Of a DNA stretch of 64,000 bases, positions 38,408 to 47,677 are shown one piece after another. The notes under the pieces were generated by a model, which was given only the letters and a program-made list of their open reading frames with translations, searched no databases and was not told the origin of the DNA. Source of the stretch: Methylotenera versatilis 7 (GTDB lineage Bacteria > Pseudomonadota > Gammaproteobacteria > Burkholderiales > Methylophilaceae); NCBI RefSeq assembly GCF_000799165.1, contig NZ_JUGF01000001.1, forward strand, positions 825,775-889,774, read 5' to 3'. The position numbers were made by a program, and so were the translations under genes. The first letter of the stretch is position 1; each line of letters begins with the position of its first letter.

Positions 38408-38830
38408 ATGTTTAATTCAAACAAGCAAGAAGAGTTAAAAAATAAAGCCGCAAATTTGGCTGAAAATGTGAAAGACAACGTTCAGGATGTTGCAAGTGAT
38501 GTAAGACGTAGTGCCGATAAAATCGGTCAAGACTTGCAAGAAAAAACCCTTGAAACCAAACATGAAGCACTAAGCGTGATTGATAGCTTAAAGTCATTGA
38601 TTAACCAATACACAAGCTCGGCTAATGTGGCGGATATTAAAAATCAGATCTTAGACAAAGCCTATGAATTAAAAGGCACTGTTAAAGATGAGGTGACACA
38701 TGCTTATGAAGCTGGCAAAGAACGTACCGTTCATACTGTGCAAGAAAAACCTTTGTTGAGTTTAGGCTTGGCTATTGGTGCAGGCGTGTTACTGGGTTAT
38801 ATTTTGGGTTCTAAACAATCGTCAAAATAA
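38408..38830 (+). CDS. DUF883 (YqjD/ElaB-like) membrane-anchored protein
   Basis: The 140-residue protein is a long amphipathic, probably coiled-coil helix region (about 1-112) with many Lys/Glu/Asp residues. A C-terminal glycine-rich membrane anchor (LSLGLAIGAGVLLGYILGS) follows. This is the architecture of E. coli YqjD/ElaB, stationary-phase inner-membrane proteins reported to bind ribosomes. The next gene resembles YqjE, as in the E. coli yqjD-yqjE operon. AAAGGAATT precedes the ATG. Confidence 0.9.
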   Translation: MFNSNKQEELKNKAANLAENVKDNVQDVASDVRRSADKIGQDLQEKTLETKHEALSVIDSLKSLINQYTSSANVADIKNQILDKAYELKGTVKDEVTHAYEAGKERTVHTVQEKPLLSLGLAIGAGVLLGYILGSKQSSK

Positions 38831-38853
38831 TTCTAAGAATCTGAAAGTCACCT

Positions 38854-39345
38854 ATGTGGAACACCGCGCTGAAGTTTATTGCACAATTACTCCTTGCCAA
38901 ATTCGTACGTGACCGTATGAAAAGTGTGCAGGAAGATTTTAGTAATGATGCAGAAGGCCATTTCGGCGCACTGAAAAAAAACGTAGCGGCGTTGGTTGAA
39001 AACCACGCTGCTATATTTAAACAACAACTGAATCAAGACATGAAGCGTGCAGCCAATAGTTTATTCGGCCTCGTTTTCATCTTCTTTGCGCTACTGTGTT
39101 CTGTCTTAACGGCATTAATGTGGTTATTTGCAATCGCATGGAACAGCGCTCACCGTGATGTAATTTTAGGAGTAACAATGGCTTTACCGTTATTAATCAG
39201 CGTAGGTATCTTTCTTGCTATTCGCCATACCTGGAAAAAACAGCCGCTTTTTTCAAAATCCATGATACAAATTGAGAGTGATTGGCAAGTATTTAAAGAT
39301 GGATTAGATGGCACGGCAGATACTTCCGATGAAGCTAACCGATAA
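38854..39345 (+). CDS. YqjE-like holin-superfamily membrane protein
   Basis: The 163-residue protein has an N-terminal helical region (about 1-65) and two strong membrane segments (about 70-97 and 103-123), then a charged cytoplasmic tail. Position directly after a DUF883 gene (23 nt gap) and the two-helix pattern match YqjE of the phage-holin-3-6 superfamily. There is no sign of phage genes, so a lysis role is unlikely. An inverted repeat just after the stop (39353-39373) may end the transcript. Confidence 0.75.
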   Translation: MWNTALKFIAQLLLAKFVRDRMKSVQEDFSNDAEGHFGALKKNVAALVENHAAIFKQQLNQDMKRAANSLFGLVFIFFALLCSVLTALMWLFAIAWNSAHRDVILGVTMALPLLISVGIFLAIRHTWKKQPLFSKSMIQIESDWQVFKDGLDGTADTSDEANR

Positions 39346-39352
39346 CTTTTTT

Positions 39353-39373
39353 GATTCAATTCTTGATTGAATC
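39353..39373. terminator. Possible terminator or operator before the NarL-type regulator
   Basis: GATTCAAT and ATTGAATC pair perfectly (8 bp) around TCTTG. TGTTTATTT follows. It separates the YqjE-like gene from the response-regulator gene 36 nt downstream. The stem is AT-rich, so it may equally be a regulator site. Confidence 0.45.
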
Positions 39374-39408
39374 TGTTTATTTAATTTGAATTCTAGGCCC
39401 ATCTATTC

Positions 39409-40041
39409 ATGAAAAACGTTTTATTGGTTGATGACCACAGTATTGTGCGCCAAGGTTTAAAAAACCTGATCGCCTTGGAAGCGGATTTAACAGTGACAGG
39501 CGAAGCTGGATCTGGCCTGGAAGCCATTAAAATGGTGCGTGCCAATCAATATGACATTGTTGTATTGGATATTTCAATGCCAGACAAGAATGGCGTCGAT
39601 ACTTTACATGATTTAAAACATGTCGCACCAAGCCTGCCTGTACTGATATTAAGCGGTTACGGCGAGTCGCAGTATGCGCTTAATTTAATTCGTAACGGCT
39701 GCAAAGGTTATCTATCCAAAGATGCTGATTCTGACGAAATTATCAAAGCTATCCGCACCATTGCCAACGGTAAACGTTATATTTCAGCAGAGCTAGCCGA
39801 GCTAATGAGTGAGCAGCTTAGCCATCCATCCGAAAAACAATTGCACGAAACCTTAAGTGACCGTGAGTTCCAGGTATTTTTTAAATTGTCTAGCGGCTTA
39901 AGCGCCACGGAAATAGGCGAGGAACTGAATATTAGCGTTAAAACGGTAAGCACTTATCGATCGCGTATTTTGGAAAAGATGAGCCTTAAAACCAATGCGG
40001 ACTTAACTTATTACGCGATTAAAAATGGATTAATCACATGA
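39409..40041 (+). CDS. NarL/FixJ-type response regulator
   Basis: The 210-residue protein has a receiver domain (about 1-120) with acidic pocket VDDH, phospho-acceptor Asp in VVLDISMPDKNG near residue 54, and conserved Lys in GYLSKDADSDE near 103. A LuxR-type helix-turn-helix follows (about 145-205: LSDREFQVFFKLSSGLSATEIGEELNIS). It is the natural partner of the HisKA_3 kinase at 36253. It may control the genes bearing the 41-nt element; this is inference. Confidence 0.93.
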   Translation: MKNVLLVDDHSIVRQGLKNLIALEADLTVTGEAGSGLEAIKMVRANQYDIVVLDISMPDKNGVDTLHDLKHVAPSLPVLILSGYGESQYALNLIRNGCKGYLSKDADSDEIIKAIRTIANGKRYISAELAELMSEQLSHPSEKQLHETLSDREFQVFFKLSSGLSATEIGEELNISVKTVSTYRSRILEKMSLKTNADLTYYAIKNGLIT

Positions 40042-40152
40042 TGGGATGTATGTACTTTGCTAAAAAACCTGTAGCCGTATGTCAGACAAAAGCCGATTGT
40101 TTGCACTTTTTGAGTATTGTAAAATGGGTTTTGGTCAATTAAAAGCTAACTA

Positions 40153-40650
40153 ATGCGTAACGATAAACAACATAAAATGTCAGATTTTAAAGATAACCCT
40201 CCAAACAAAGCGACATTGAGTACAAGCAATTTGCACAAATCGCAAAGTCAATCTGAGCCGATGAAAATGCTATTGGTAGAAGACTCTACTTTGTTGCGTG
40301 AAGTGTTATTTGAAACGATTAACGGCCTTAATAATGTTGCAGTAGATGGTACCGCAGACACGCAGCTTAAAGCGATTGAATTGTTAAATGAAAAACCATT
40401 TGATATTTTGTTGCTGGATATAGAGTTGGCCCAAGGTAATGGTTTTGAGGTGATTCGACATATTCAAAAAGAACCCTCTTCTTTCGGCCAGCCAATTCTC
40501 ATGATGCTGACTAATCATGCCCATCCGCATTATCGTAGCTTGGCCAAAAGTTTAGGCGTGCATTATTTTTTCGATAAATCCATGGACTTTGATTTAGCCA
40601 TTGAAGCGATTGAACTAGAGGCTAATCGATTTTCAAGTGCACAGCATTAA
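40153..40650 (+). CDS. Stand-alone receiver-domain protein
   Basis: The 165-residue protein has a polar, probably disordered N-terminal extension (about 1-36, many Asn, Gln, Ser, Lys) and then one receiver domain (MKMLLVEDSTLLREVLFE from residue 37; Asp in LLLDIELAQGNGFEV near 86; Lys in FFDKSMD). No output domain is present, so it may act as a phosphate sink, by protein contact, or in a phosphorelay with the local kinase. Translation could instead start at the internal ATG at codon 37. Confidence 0.87.
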   Translation: MRNDKQHKMSDFKDNPPNKATLSTSNLHKSQSQSEPMKMLLVEDSTLLREVLFETINGLNNVAVDGTADTQLKAIELLNEKPFDILLLDIELAQGNGFEVIRHIQKEPSSFGQPILMMLTNHAHPHYRSLAKSLGVHYFFDKSMDFDLAIEAIELEANRFSSAQH

Positions 40651-40677
40651 AGGCTGTATGGTTTATGTGAAGTCTTC

Positions 40678-41148
40678 ATGTTAAAAACTGAAACTTGGGA
40701 ACTGATTAGTTATATCGTTACAGCCTTTGGCTTGCCACTGGCTATTTTTTCTTTTATTTGGCAGCAACGCAAAGAACGCGAAAACGAAGAAGAAGCTGTT
40801 TACCAAATGCTGTCAGATGCTTACACTGATTTTTTGAAATTGGTCATGCAAAATCCCGATCTCAAATTACGTTCGCAATCCGAGATTCTTGACCTGACTG
40901 AAGAGCAACGTGAGCGCATTCACGTGATTTTTGAAATCTTGATTTCTTTATTTGAACGCGCTTACTTGCTGGCTTACGAAGACAATATGTCGAATAAGCA
41001 ACGTCGCAGATGGGCGTCTTGGGATGATTACATGCGCGAGTGGTGCGAACGTGATGACTTTAAATTTAAGCTACCGCGTTTGTTGCAAGGTGAAGATGCG
41101 GATTTTGCAGCCTATATTCAAAAAATCGCAAACGAAGAACATATGTAA
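40678..41148 (+). CDS. Membrane-anchored protein of unknown function
   Basis: The 156-residue protein begins with MLKTETWELISYIVTAFGLP, a single membrane helix to about residue 28. A basic-acidic stop-transfer (QQRKERENEEE) and a soluble helical domain with Trp/Arg-rich WASWDDYMREWCERDDF near residue 121 follow. I do not recognise a named family. It lies 28 nt after the receiver gene and inside the stress island, so it may be part of the same output. Confidence 0.75.
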   Translation: MLKTETWELISYIVTAFGLPLAIFSFIWQQRKERENEEEAVYQMLSDAYTDFLKLVMQNPDLKLRSQSEILDLTEEQRERIHVIFEILISLFERAYLLAYEDNMSNKQRRRWASWDDYMREWCERDDFKFKLPRLLQGEDADFAAYIQKIANEEHM

Positions 41149-41231
41149 GCCTTAAAGTTAAATATCAATAGGCATTAAGTATCTGTTAATAATAAAAAAT
41201 TACTGATTTACTTCTGTTAACTGGAGTTTAT

Positions 41232-41681
41232 ATGAATATTTATGAAGCATTAAGAGCAAGCCATGATACACAAAGACAGCTTTGTGAAGAGCTGCTATCC
41301 AGTGAACCCAACGCACAATCGCGTAAAGAGCTATTCAAAACATTAAAAGTCGAATTAGAGGCGCACGCTGCCGCTGAAGAGCGATTTTTATATTGCCCCA
41401 TTATGATGGAAGATGCTGGCCTTTCAATCTCACGCCATGCGTTGGCAGAACATCATGAAATGGAAGAGTTGATGGAAGAATTAACCACCAATGATCCTAC
41501 TGTGCAAGGTTGGCTAACGCGCGCAAAAGCCTTGTGCGAAAAGGTCAATCATCATTTGGATGAAGAAGAAAAAGCCTTCTTTCAGTTATCAGGCAAATTA
41601 TTGAGTGATAAACAAAAGAATACTTTAGCCAAAGATTATTTAAGTGATTACGAGCGACTTAAGACAAAATACAGCAGCTGA
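41232..41681 (+). CDS. Hemerythrin HHE-domain protein
   Basis: The 149-residue cytoplasmic protein has the histidine/glutamate pattern of a diiron hemerythrin: SHDTQRQL near residue 10, EAHAAAEERFLY near 46, EHHEMEELMEEL near 76 and NHHLDEEEKAFF near 112. Such proteins bind oxygen or NO or help repair iron-sulfur centres under stress. CTGGAG precedes the ATG. It is followed 12 nt later by the DoxX gene, probably co-transcribed. Confidence 0.9.
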   Translation: MNIYEALRASHDTQRQLCEELLSSEPNAQSRKELFKTLKVELEAHAAAEERFLYCPIMMEDAGLSISRHALAEHHEMEELMEELTTNDPTVQGWLTRAKALCEKVNHHLDEEEKAFFQLSGKLLSDKQKNTLAKDYLSDYERLKTKYSS

Positions 41682-41692
41682 TGTAATTGATA

Positions 41693-42115
41693 ATGCTCAA
41701 AAATAACCTGAATTTTCAATCGACCAATAGTAATAAGTTGAAAATCGCTGCCAGAATACTTGTAACCGCTTGGTTTATTATTGGCGGCATTATGCATTTT
41801 GCTAATCCTGAACCATTTTTACGCATGATGCCTTCTTATATCCCGTATCACTTGGCGTGCATATATATCAGCGGCGCGCTTGAATTGTTGGGTTCAATTG
41901 GCTTATGGATTAAGCCTGTCAGAAGTTTAGCTGGCTATGGTTTGATGACATTAACAGCAATTCTCACGCTGACCAATATCTATATGGCTCAACATGCTAA
42001 TTTGTTTCCCGGCATTCCAGAATGGCTTTTAATTCTGCGTTTACCTGTGCAGGCTGTGCTGATTTGGCTAATCTGGTGGTGCTCTCGGCCAGAGAAAAAC
42101 TATTATTTCGCTTAG
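41693..42115 (+). CDS. DoxX-like membrane protein
   Basis: The 140-residue protein has four membrane segments and the DoxX pattern: RILVTAWFIIGGIMHFANP near residue 20 and the ISGALELLGSIGLWIKPVR segment near 57. DoxX proteins are inner-membrane, often tied to redox or sulfur stress. ATG 41693 is chosen over TTG 41687. It closes the plus-strand stress cluster and converges on the GumN gene. Confidence 0.83.
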   Translation: MLKNNLNFQSTNSNKLKIAARILVTAWFIIGGIMHFANPEPFLRMMPSYIPYHLACIYISGALELLGSIGLWIKPVRSLAGYGLMTLTAILTLTNIYMAQHANLFPGIPEWLLILRLPVQAVLIWLIWWCSRPEKNYYFA

Positions 42116-42140
42116 CTGATTGTTTTAGTTCAATTAGCTA

Positions 42141-43007
42141 TTATTTGTTAATCTGGCTTAATTTAAAGCCCGCTTTTTTAAATGCGTTAATTAAGCCTGT
42201 TTCACCCGCCAGATGTGATGCGCCGACCGCCACAAATACTGGTTTTTCACTTGCGGCTTGAATACTGCGCTCGGCCATCACTACATTGCGCTCATCTAAT
42301 AATTTAGTACGCATCTTTGTCCAGATAGATTTAGGCAACATGCCGCTTGTGATTTTTTCATCCAAGGCGCTAATTCTGTCGGAATCACCATCTAAATAAG
42401 CCGTCATCAAACGCTCAAAGTCGGCTTCTTTTTGCGCCTGTGTGCGCTTTAACACAGCGCGCAACATGATTAGTTGCTCTTCACGACTAAAGTCATCCAT
42501 CACACCAAAATGCGCTGTGCTGGTTTCCAAACCTTCAATATCCTTGGATAAATCTTCCGATTTTGCCATCAGCAAATTATCCTGCGCAAAAGGCGTTTGC
42601 GGCTTGGGCAGATCAAATATTACCGCCAGTAACCACGGCTTCATACGCAGCACAACTTCAAAATGCATCACATGAAAATCTGCCAGTTCACGCACTTGGT
42701 CAAGCTCTAGTTCTGTCAGCATTTCACGCAAAGTGGCGCCTTGCATCAATAACAGACTTTGGTCTTTATTATCCTGCTTGGTTTCCATGATAAAAGCATC
42801 CACGCTATTCAGCGCTTCAATCACATTGGGTGAAAAATCAGTGATGCGATTATCATCGGTATGCATGGTGCCAAATAGATAGCTGACAATGCCAGTGGGC
42901 GACTCCATCTTCCAAAACAAGCCTTTTTCGGTTGCCTGCACCATCACAGATGCACATAACAGGAAACTGAAAAGGATTGCTCTAGTGAATGATCGATCGC
43001 TGAACAT
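42141..43007 (-). CDS. TraB/GumN family protein
   Basis: The 288-residue precursor has a signal peptide (ILFSFLLCASVMVQA) and the TraB/GumN features: YLFGTMHTDDNRI near residue 43 and VFVAVGASHLAGETGLINAF near 260, with conserved His and Glu residues resembling metalloprotease centres of the Tiki/EreA/ChaN-like fold. It is likely periplasmic or outer-membrane exposed. Substrate unknown. It starts 17 nt after the YgiQ gene ends, so the two may be co-transcribed. Confidence 0.87.
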   Translation of the reverse strand: MFSDRSFTRAILFSFLLCASVMVQATEKGLFWKMESPTGIVSYLFGTMHTDDNRITDFSPNVIEALNSVDAFIMETKQDNKDQSLLLMQGATLREMLTELELDQVRELADFHVMHFEVVLRMKPWLLAVIFDLPKPQTPFAQDNLLMAKSEDLSKDIEGLETSTAHFGVMDDFSREEQLIMLRAVLKRTQAQKEADFERLMTAYLDGDSDRISALDEKITSGMLPKSIWTKMRTKLLDERNVVMAERSIQAASEKPVFVAVGASHLAGETGLINAFKKAGFKLSQINK

Positions 43008-43023
43008 GCGAAAAAACTAAAAT

Positions 43024-45222
43024 CTATTTAACCCGTGCAGGCCTTGCTGCATTTTTCATATTATTAAAAGACTTAGGCAAGCTGCCATATTTCTTAGCAG
43101 GTGCAGGCTTGTTCGATTTAAACACACTACCATCAGATTGACGAATAGCGCCCATCACCGCAGGTTGAAATGCTGGCACTAAATGCTTTTTGCTATTGCC
43201 AATTAAATCCTCACGGCCCATTTTTTTCAAAGCTTCGCGCAAAATCGGCCAGTTGGCTGGGTCGTGGTAACGAATAAATGCTTTGTGCAGTTTGCGTACC
43301 CCTGCCGCTTTAGGGATAGGCACATCATCGGAATCGGCCGTCACTTTGCGTAACGGATTTTTGCCGCTGTGGTACATCGCTGTTGCCATCGCCATTGGCG
43401 TGGGCGTAAAGTTTTGCACTTGGTCTAAACGGAAGTCGTATTTTTTTAACCAAAGCGCAAGGTTAAGCATATCTTCATCCGTGGTGCCTGGATGCGCCGC
43501 AATAAAATACGGAATTAAATACTGCTTTTTACCCGCTTCGGCACTGAATTTCTCAAACATGGCTTTAAACTCATCATACGCACCCATGCCCGGTTTCATC
43601 ATCTTGCTGAGAACGTTTTCTTCACTGTGTTCTGGCGCGATTTTTAAATAGCCGCCAACGTGATGCTGCACCAGTTCTTTAACATATTCTGGCGATTTAA
43701 CCGCCAAATCGTAGCGCAAGCCACTGCTGACTAAAATCTTTTTAACGCCTTTAATGGCACGCGCTTTGCGATATAGCTGAATCAACGCGCTATGGTCTGT
43801 ATTCAGGTTCTCACAGATACCTGGATAAACACAGCTTAATTTTCGGCATGATTGTTCAATTTTTTCAGACTTACACGCAATGCGATACATATTCGCAGTC
43901 GGGCCACCAAGATCGGAAATCACTCCTGTAAAACCATCGACTTTGTCACGAATTTCCTCTACTTCTTTCAAAATAGATTCTTCACTACGACTTTGAATAA
44001 TACGGCCTTCATGCTCAGTAATACTGCAAAACGTACAGCCGCCAAAACAGCCACGCATGATATTGACTGAAAAACGAATCATCTCCCATGCGGGGATTTT
44101 GGCGTTTTTGTAGATTGGATGTGGCGCACGCGCATACGGCATATCGTAGACGTAATCCATTTCCTTGGTGGTGAGCGGAATTGGCGGCGGATTTAGCCAT
44201 ACTTCCCTATCACCATGTTTTTGTACCAACGCCCGCGCATTACCCGGATTAGCCTCTAAATGCAGTACACGCGAGGCATGCGCATACAAAATTGGATCTT
44301 TTGAAACTTCTTCGTAATCGGGCAAACGAACTACTTGTTTGCTTCTATCCGCTTTTGGCTTACGCACGATTTCAATTGCTTTGGTACCTTCGGGCAAATC
44401 CAGTTTTGGCTTACTCTCATCAGTCGCACAACTGGCGTCCGCTTTGCCCATCTTCATTTCATATGGGTCAACTGGCTTATCAATAGCGCCAGGGCGATCC
44501 AGTTTGGTACTTTCAATCTCATCCCAACCTTCAGGAATTTGCTTGCGTAAAAAAGCCGTACCGCGAATATCTTGAATATCCGCGACTTTTTCGCCTTTAG
44601 CGATGCGATGGCTCAATTCGACCAATGCTCTTTCTGCATTGCCATACAACAAAATATCAGCTTTAGAATCCACCAAAATACTGCGGCGTACTTTATCCGA
44701 CCAATAGTCATAATGCGCAATACGGCGCAAACTGGCTTCGATACTGCCCACTACAAGCGGCACATTGGAATAGGCTTCGCGACAACGCTGACTGTAAACC
44801 AGAACGGCTCTGTCAGGACGTTTATTAGGTGCGGCATCTGGCGTATAGGCATCATCGCTGCGGATTTTTCTATCAGCGGTATAGCGATTGACCATGCTAT
44901 CCATATTGCCGGCAGTAATACCAAAATATAGATTAGGCTTACCTAACGCTTTAAATGCACTGGCGTTTTGCCAATCGGGCTGCGCGATAATCCCCACACG
45001 AAAACCCTGCGCTTCTAGCAAACGACCGACTAAAGCCATGCCAAAACTGGGGTGATCGATATAAGCATCGCCTGTCACTAAAATAATGTCACAGCTATCC
45101 CAACCTAACGCATCCATCTCCGCCCGCGTCATTGGCAACATTTTGGCCGTGCCAAAACGCTTCGCCCAATATGGTCGATAGGTATGAATCGGTTTCGCTA
45201 GATTATTGGTGTAGACTTCCAT
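43024..45222 (-). CDS. YgiQ family radical-SAM protein
   Basis: The 732-residue protein is a large UPF0313/YgiQ radical SAM enzyme. It has an N-terminal cobalamin-binding-like domain (about 20-230) starting [18 protein letters not shown], a radical SAM core with the CFGGCTFC cluster motif near residue 390, and a DUF3362-type C terminus with [14 protein letters not shown]. The catalysed reaction is unknown. The length is typical. It begins divergent from the HMA-MauE gene. Confidence 0.92.
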   Translation of the reverse strand: MEVYTNNLAKPIHTYRPYWAKRFGTAKMLPMTRAEMDALGWDSCDIILVTGDAYIDHPSFGMALVGRLLEAQGFRVGIIAQPDWQNASAFKALGKPNLYFGITAGNMDSMVNRYTADRKIRSDDAYTPDAAPNKRPDRAVLVYSQRCREAYSNVPLVVGSIEASLRRIAHYDYWSDKVRRSILVDSKADILLYGNAERALVELSHRIAKGEKVADIQDIRGTAFLRKQIPEGWDEIESTKLDRPGAIDKPVDPYEMKMGKADASCATDESKPKLDLPEGTKAIEIVRKPKADRSKQVVRLPDYEEVSKDPILYAHASRVLHLEANPGNARALVQKHGDREVWLNPPPIPLTTKEMDYVYDMPYARAPHPIYKNAKIPAWEMIRFSVNIMRGCFGGCTFCSITEHEGRIIQSRSEESILKEVEEIRDKVDGFTGVISDLGGPTANMYRIACKSEKIEQSCRKLSCVYPGICENLNTDHSALIQLYRKARAIKGVKKILVSSGLRYDLAVKSPEYVKELVQHHVGGYLKIAPEHSEENVLSKMMKPGMGAYDEFKAMFEKFSAEAGKKQYLIPYFIAAHPGTTDEDMLNLALWLKKYDFRLDQVQNFTPTPMAMATAMYHSGKNPLRKVTADSDDVPIPKAAGVRKLHKAFIRYHDPANWPILREALKKMGREDLIGNSKKHLVPAFQPAVMGAIRQSDGSVFKSNKPAPAKKYGSLPKSFNNMKNAARPARVK

Positions 45223-45363
45223 GATAGGCTAAGTAATAGGCCAGACAAATATTAAGCGCGCATTTTACGCTCTAATTGCTTGATTAAAAAGCTAATATTT
45301 GTATGATTAATGTAATTTATTGAATGTTTGGCTAATCCATGCAAGTTATAACATTATCTATCC

Positions 45364-46116
45364 ATGAAAAATAAAACCATGAAAACAATTTATTCAATCA
45401 CAGGTATGACTTGTGGCGGTTGCGTTAACCGCGTTAAAGCGACATTAACACCATTTGCAGAATCTGTTGAAGTAACGCTTGACCCACCACAGGCAACGCT
45501 AAAAAGCCCAACAGCAGATTTAGCCACACTAAATGCAACCTTAGAAAAAGCAGGTCATTATGCGCTTCACACAATCGAACAACATAGCTCTACATCAACC
45601 CCGGTATCAGAAAACTTAGCCAATAAAAACTTAGAGAAAATCAACTGGTTTAGTACTTACAAACCATTAATACTGGTGTTTACCTATATTCTACTGGTGA
45701 CTTTAACAGTTGAATACGCACATGGTGAATTTGATCTGCATCGTTTTATGCCCAACTTTATGGCTGGCTTTTTTATAGTCTTTTCATTTTTCAAACTGCT
45801 TGATTTATCAGGTTTTGCCAGTAGTTATGCCATGTACGATTTGCTGGCCAAACGCGTATTCAGCTATGGTTTTATTTACCCCTTTATTGAGCTTGGGCTT
45901 GGCATTGCCTATTTAATCAACACAAACCCATTATTAATCAATGCAATCACTTTAGTTGTCATGGTTTTTTCTAGCCTGGGTGTCATTAAAGCAGTCATGA
46001 ACAAACAAAAAATCCGTTGCGCTTGCTTAGGTACGGGCTTTAATCTACCCATGACCACTGTCACCATTATTGAAGATTTATTAATGGCAGCAATGGCGGC
46101 CTGGATGTTAATTTGA
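45364..46116 (+). CDS. HMA metal-binding domain fused to a MauE/DoxX-like membrane domain
   Basis: The 250-residue protein has an N-terminal heavy-metal-associated domain (about 6-70) with the GMTCGGC copper-binding motif. After a Ser/Thr linker comes a four-helix membrane domain (about 95-250) with FFKLLDLSGFASSYAMYDLLA and a CACLG motif near residue 219, as in MauE-type proteins. MauE helps methylamine dehydrogenase maturation by supplying disulphides. The fusion suggests copper or thiol redox handling at the inner membrane. A second start at 45379 gives a cleaner N terminus. Neither mau nor copper genes are adjacent. Confidence 0.82.
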   Translation: MKNKTMKTIYSITGMTCGGCVNRVKATLTPFAESVEVTLDPPQATLKSPTADLATLNATLEKAGHYALHTIEQHSSTSTPVSENLANKNLEKINWFSTYKPLILVFTYILLVTLTVEYAHGEFDLHRFMPNFMAGFFIVFSFFKLLDLSGFASSYAMYDLLAKRVFSYGFIYPFIELGLGIAYLINTNPLLINAITLVVMVFSSLGVIKAVMNKQKIRCACLGTGFNLPMTTVTIIEDLLMAAMAAWMLI

Positions 46117-46145
46117 GCATATTCGTTAATTAGGACTTGCTTAAA

Positions 46146-46847
46146 TTGAGTATCGGCTATTATCAACTTCCGACAGGGAAAGTCGCTGCAATTGAAAACG
46201 ACTGCCCTTTTCCGCCGTTAAGCCAAGCCTTAACTGAACCTAATGGCTTAATCGCTATTGGTGGTGATTTATCCGCCGCGCGCCTGTTAACTGCATATAG
46301 CCAAGGCATATTCCCTTGGTTTAATGCGGGCGAACCTGTGATGTGGTGGAGCCCAAACCCACGCATGGTTTTATTTCCAAATGAATTAAAAATTTCTAGC
46401 TCACTTAAAAAAACGCTTAAAAAAGACCTATTTGAAATACGTTTTAATACCGCGTTTCGTGAAGTAATCACCGCTTGCAGCGATATTAAACGGAATCATG
46501 AAGTCAGTAACCAGTCACACACATGGATAAGCCAAGATATGATTAATGCTTACTGTGATTTACACAACATTGGCCATGCTATTTGCATGGAAAGCTGGCT
46601 CAATAATCAGCTGGTTGGCGGCTGTTATGGCGTATTAATCAACAAGATGTTTTATGGCGAAAGCATGTTTCATACACAAACCGATGCTTCAAAAATTGCT
46701 TTTGTTCACATGGTTAATCATTTAAAAAATCAAGGCATCGGCATGATTGATTGTCAAATGAAAACGCCGCTTTTAACCAGCTTTGGTGGGCGCGAAATCG
46801 ACCGTCAAGAATTCATGCAAAATTTGACCAAGCTGGTAAACTTTTAA
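46146..46847 (+). CDS. aat: Leucyl/phenylalanyl-tRNA-protein transferase
   Basis: Aat adds Leu or Phe to proteins with N-terminal Arg or Lys, marking them for ClpAP. The protein (233 residues) has GLIAIGGDLSAARLLTAYSQGIFPW near residue 34, MWWSPNPRMVLFP near 66 and GMIDCQM near 199. Only TTG starts precede the homology; TTG 46146 has AGGA 10 nt upstream and is preferred to TTG 46137. bpt starts 1 nt after the stop, giving a two-gene N-degron operon. Confidence 0.94.
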   Translation: MSIGYYQLPTGKVAAIENDCPFPPLSQALTEPNGLIAIGGDLSAARLLTAYSQGIFPWFNAGEPVMWWSPNPRMVLFPNELKISSSLKKTLKKDLFEIRFNTAFREVITACSDIKRNHEVSNQSHTWISQDMINAYCDLHNIGHAICMESWLNNQLVGGCYGVLINKMFYGESMFHTQTDASKIAFVHMVNHLKNQGIGMIDCQMKTPLLTSFGGREIDRQEFMQNLTKLVNF

Positions 46848-46848
46848 C

Positions 46849-47574
46849 ATGAGTTTGCCCAATGAACAACCGCTACACAAGCTACAGTTTTACGTCACCA
46901 CGCCGTATAAATGCGGCTACTTACCAAATAAACTCGCACAAAGTTTAATCGCCTCTCCGCAACATTTAATCGATGCCAATATCTACAACGGATTAATCAG
47001 CCAAGGTTTCCGGCGTAGCGGGAAATTTGCCTATAGACCGCATTGCGAGAACTGCCGTGCCTGCATTGCGGTGAGATTAGTATTAAGCACGTTTGCACCA
47101 ACACGCGGACAAAAACGCGCCAGTAAACAACATACCGATTTAACTGCGCAAGTAATGCCCCTGCACTACAACCAAGAACATTTTGAGCTATACAGCAGCT
47201 ATCAATCACTACGTCATCACGATGAAAACGCGATCGAAGCAAAAGATGATGATGAAGAGCAATATCGCCAATTTTTATGCCAAAGTAATGTGGAATCTTT
47301 AATGATTGAATTTAGAAACGCCGACAATCAAATCAAAATCGTCAGTGTCATTGATGTGGTAAAAGATGGCGTTTCAGCGGTTTATACGTTTTATGATGCG
47401 CTTGAAACTAAAGCCAGCTATGGAACATACGCGATTATGTGGTTAGCCGAGTGGACAAAAAGCTTAGATTTGCCCTATTTATACTTGGGCTACTGGATAC
47501 AAGACAGCCCCAAAATGGCATATAAGCAAAAATTCAATCCTCAAGAAAAGCTTATTGATGGTGAATGGCAGTGA
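46849..47574 (+). CDS. bpt: Aspartate/glutamate leucyltransferase Bpt
   Basis: Bpt transfers Leu from tRNA to proteins with N-terminal Asp or Glu, the second branch of the bacterial N-degron pathway. The 241-residue protein is ATE1-like: YVTTPYKCGYLP near residue 15 and FRRSGKFAYRPHCENCRACI near 56, and a C-terminal YKQKFNPQEKLI. It starts 1 nt after aat stops, so the pair is certainly co-transcribed. Confidence 0.94.
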   Translation: MSLPNEQPLHKLQFYVTTPYKCGYLPNKLAQSLIASPQHLIDANIYNGLISQGFRRSGKFAYRPHCENCRACIAVRLVLSTFAPTRGQKRASKQHTDLTAQVMPLHYNQEHFELYSSYQSLRHHDENAIEAKDDDEEQYRQFLCQSNVESLMIEFRNADNQIKIVSVIDVVKDGVSAVYTFYDALETKASYGTYAIMWLAEWTKSLDLPYLYLGYWIQDSPKMAYKQKFNPQEKLIDGEWQ

Positions 47575-47677
47575 GATAACAAAAGCTATTGCCGGAATAA
47601 TGCTGCAAAGCCCCGCATGTTACAATCGCGTTTTTGATTTTTAGCACTTACTTAGAACTTCGGAGAGACCTTCGGCA

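Noticed and set aside
38854..39345. Prophage remnant because of a holin-like protein
   Set aside because: The neighbour is a DUF883 gene as in E. coli yqjD-yqjE, and no other phage gene is present.
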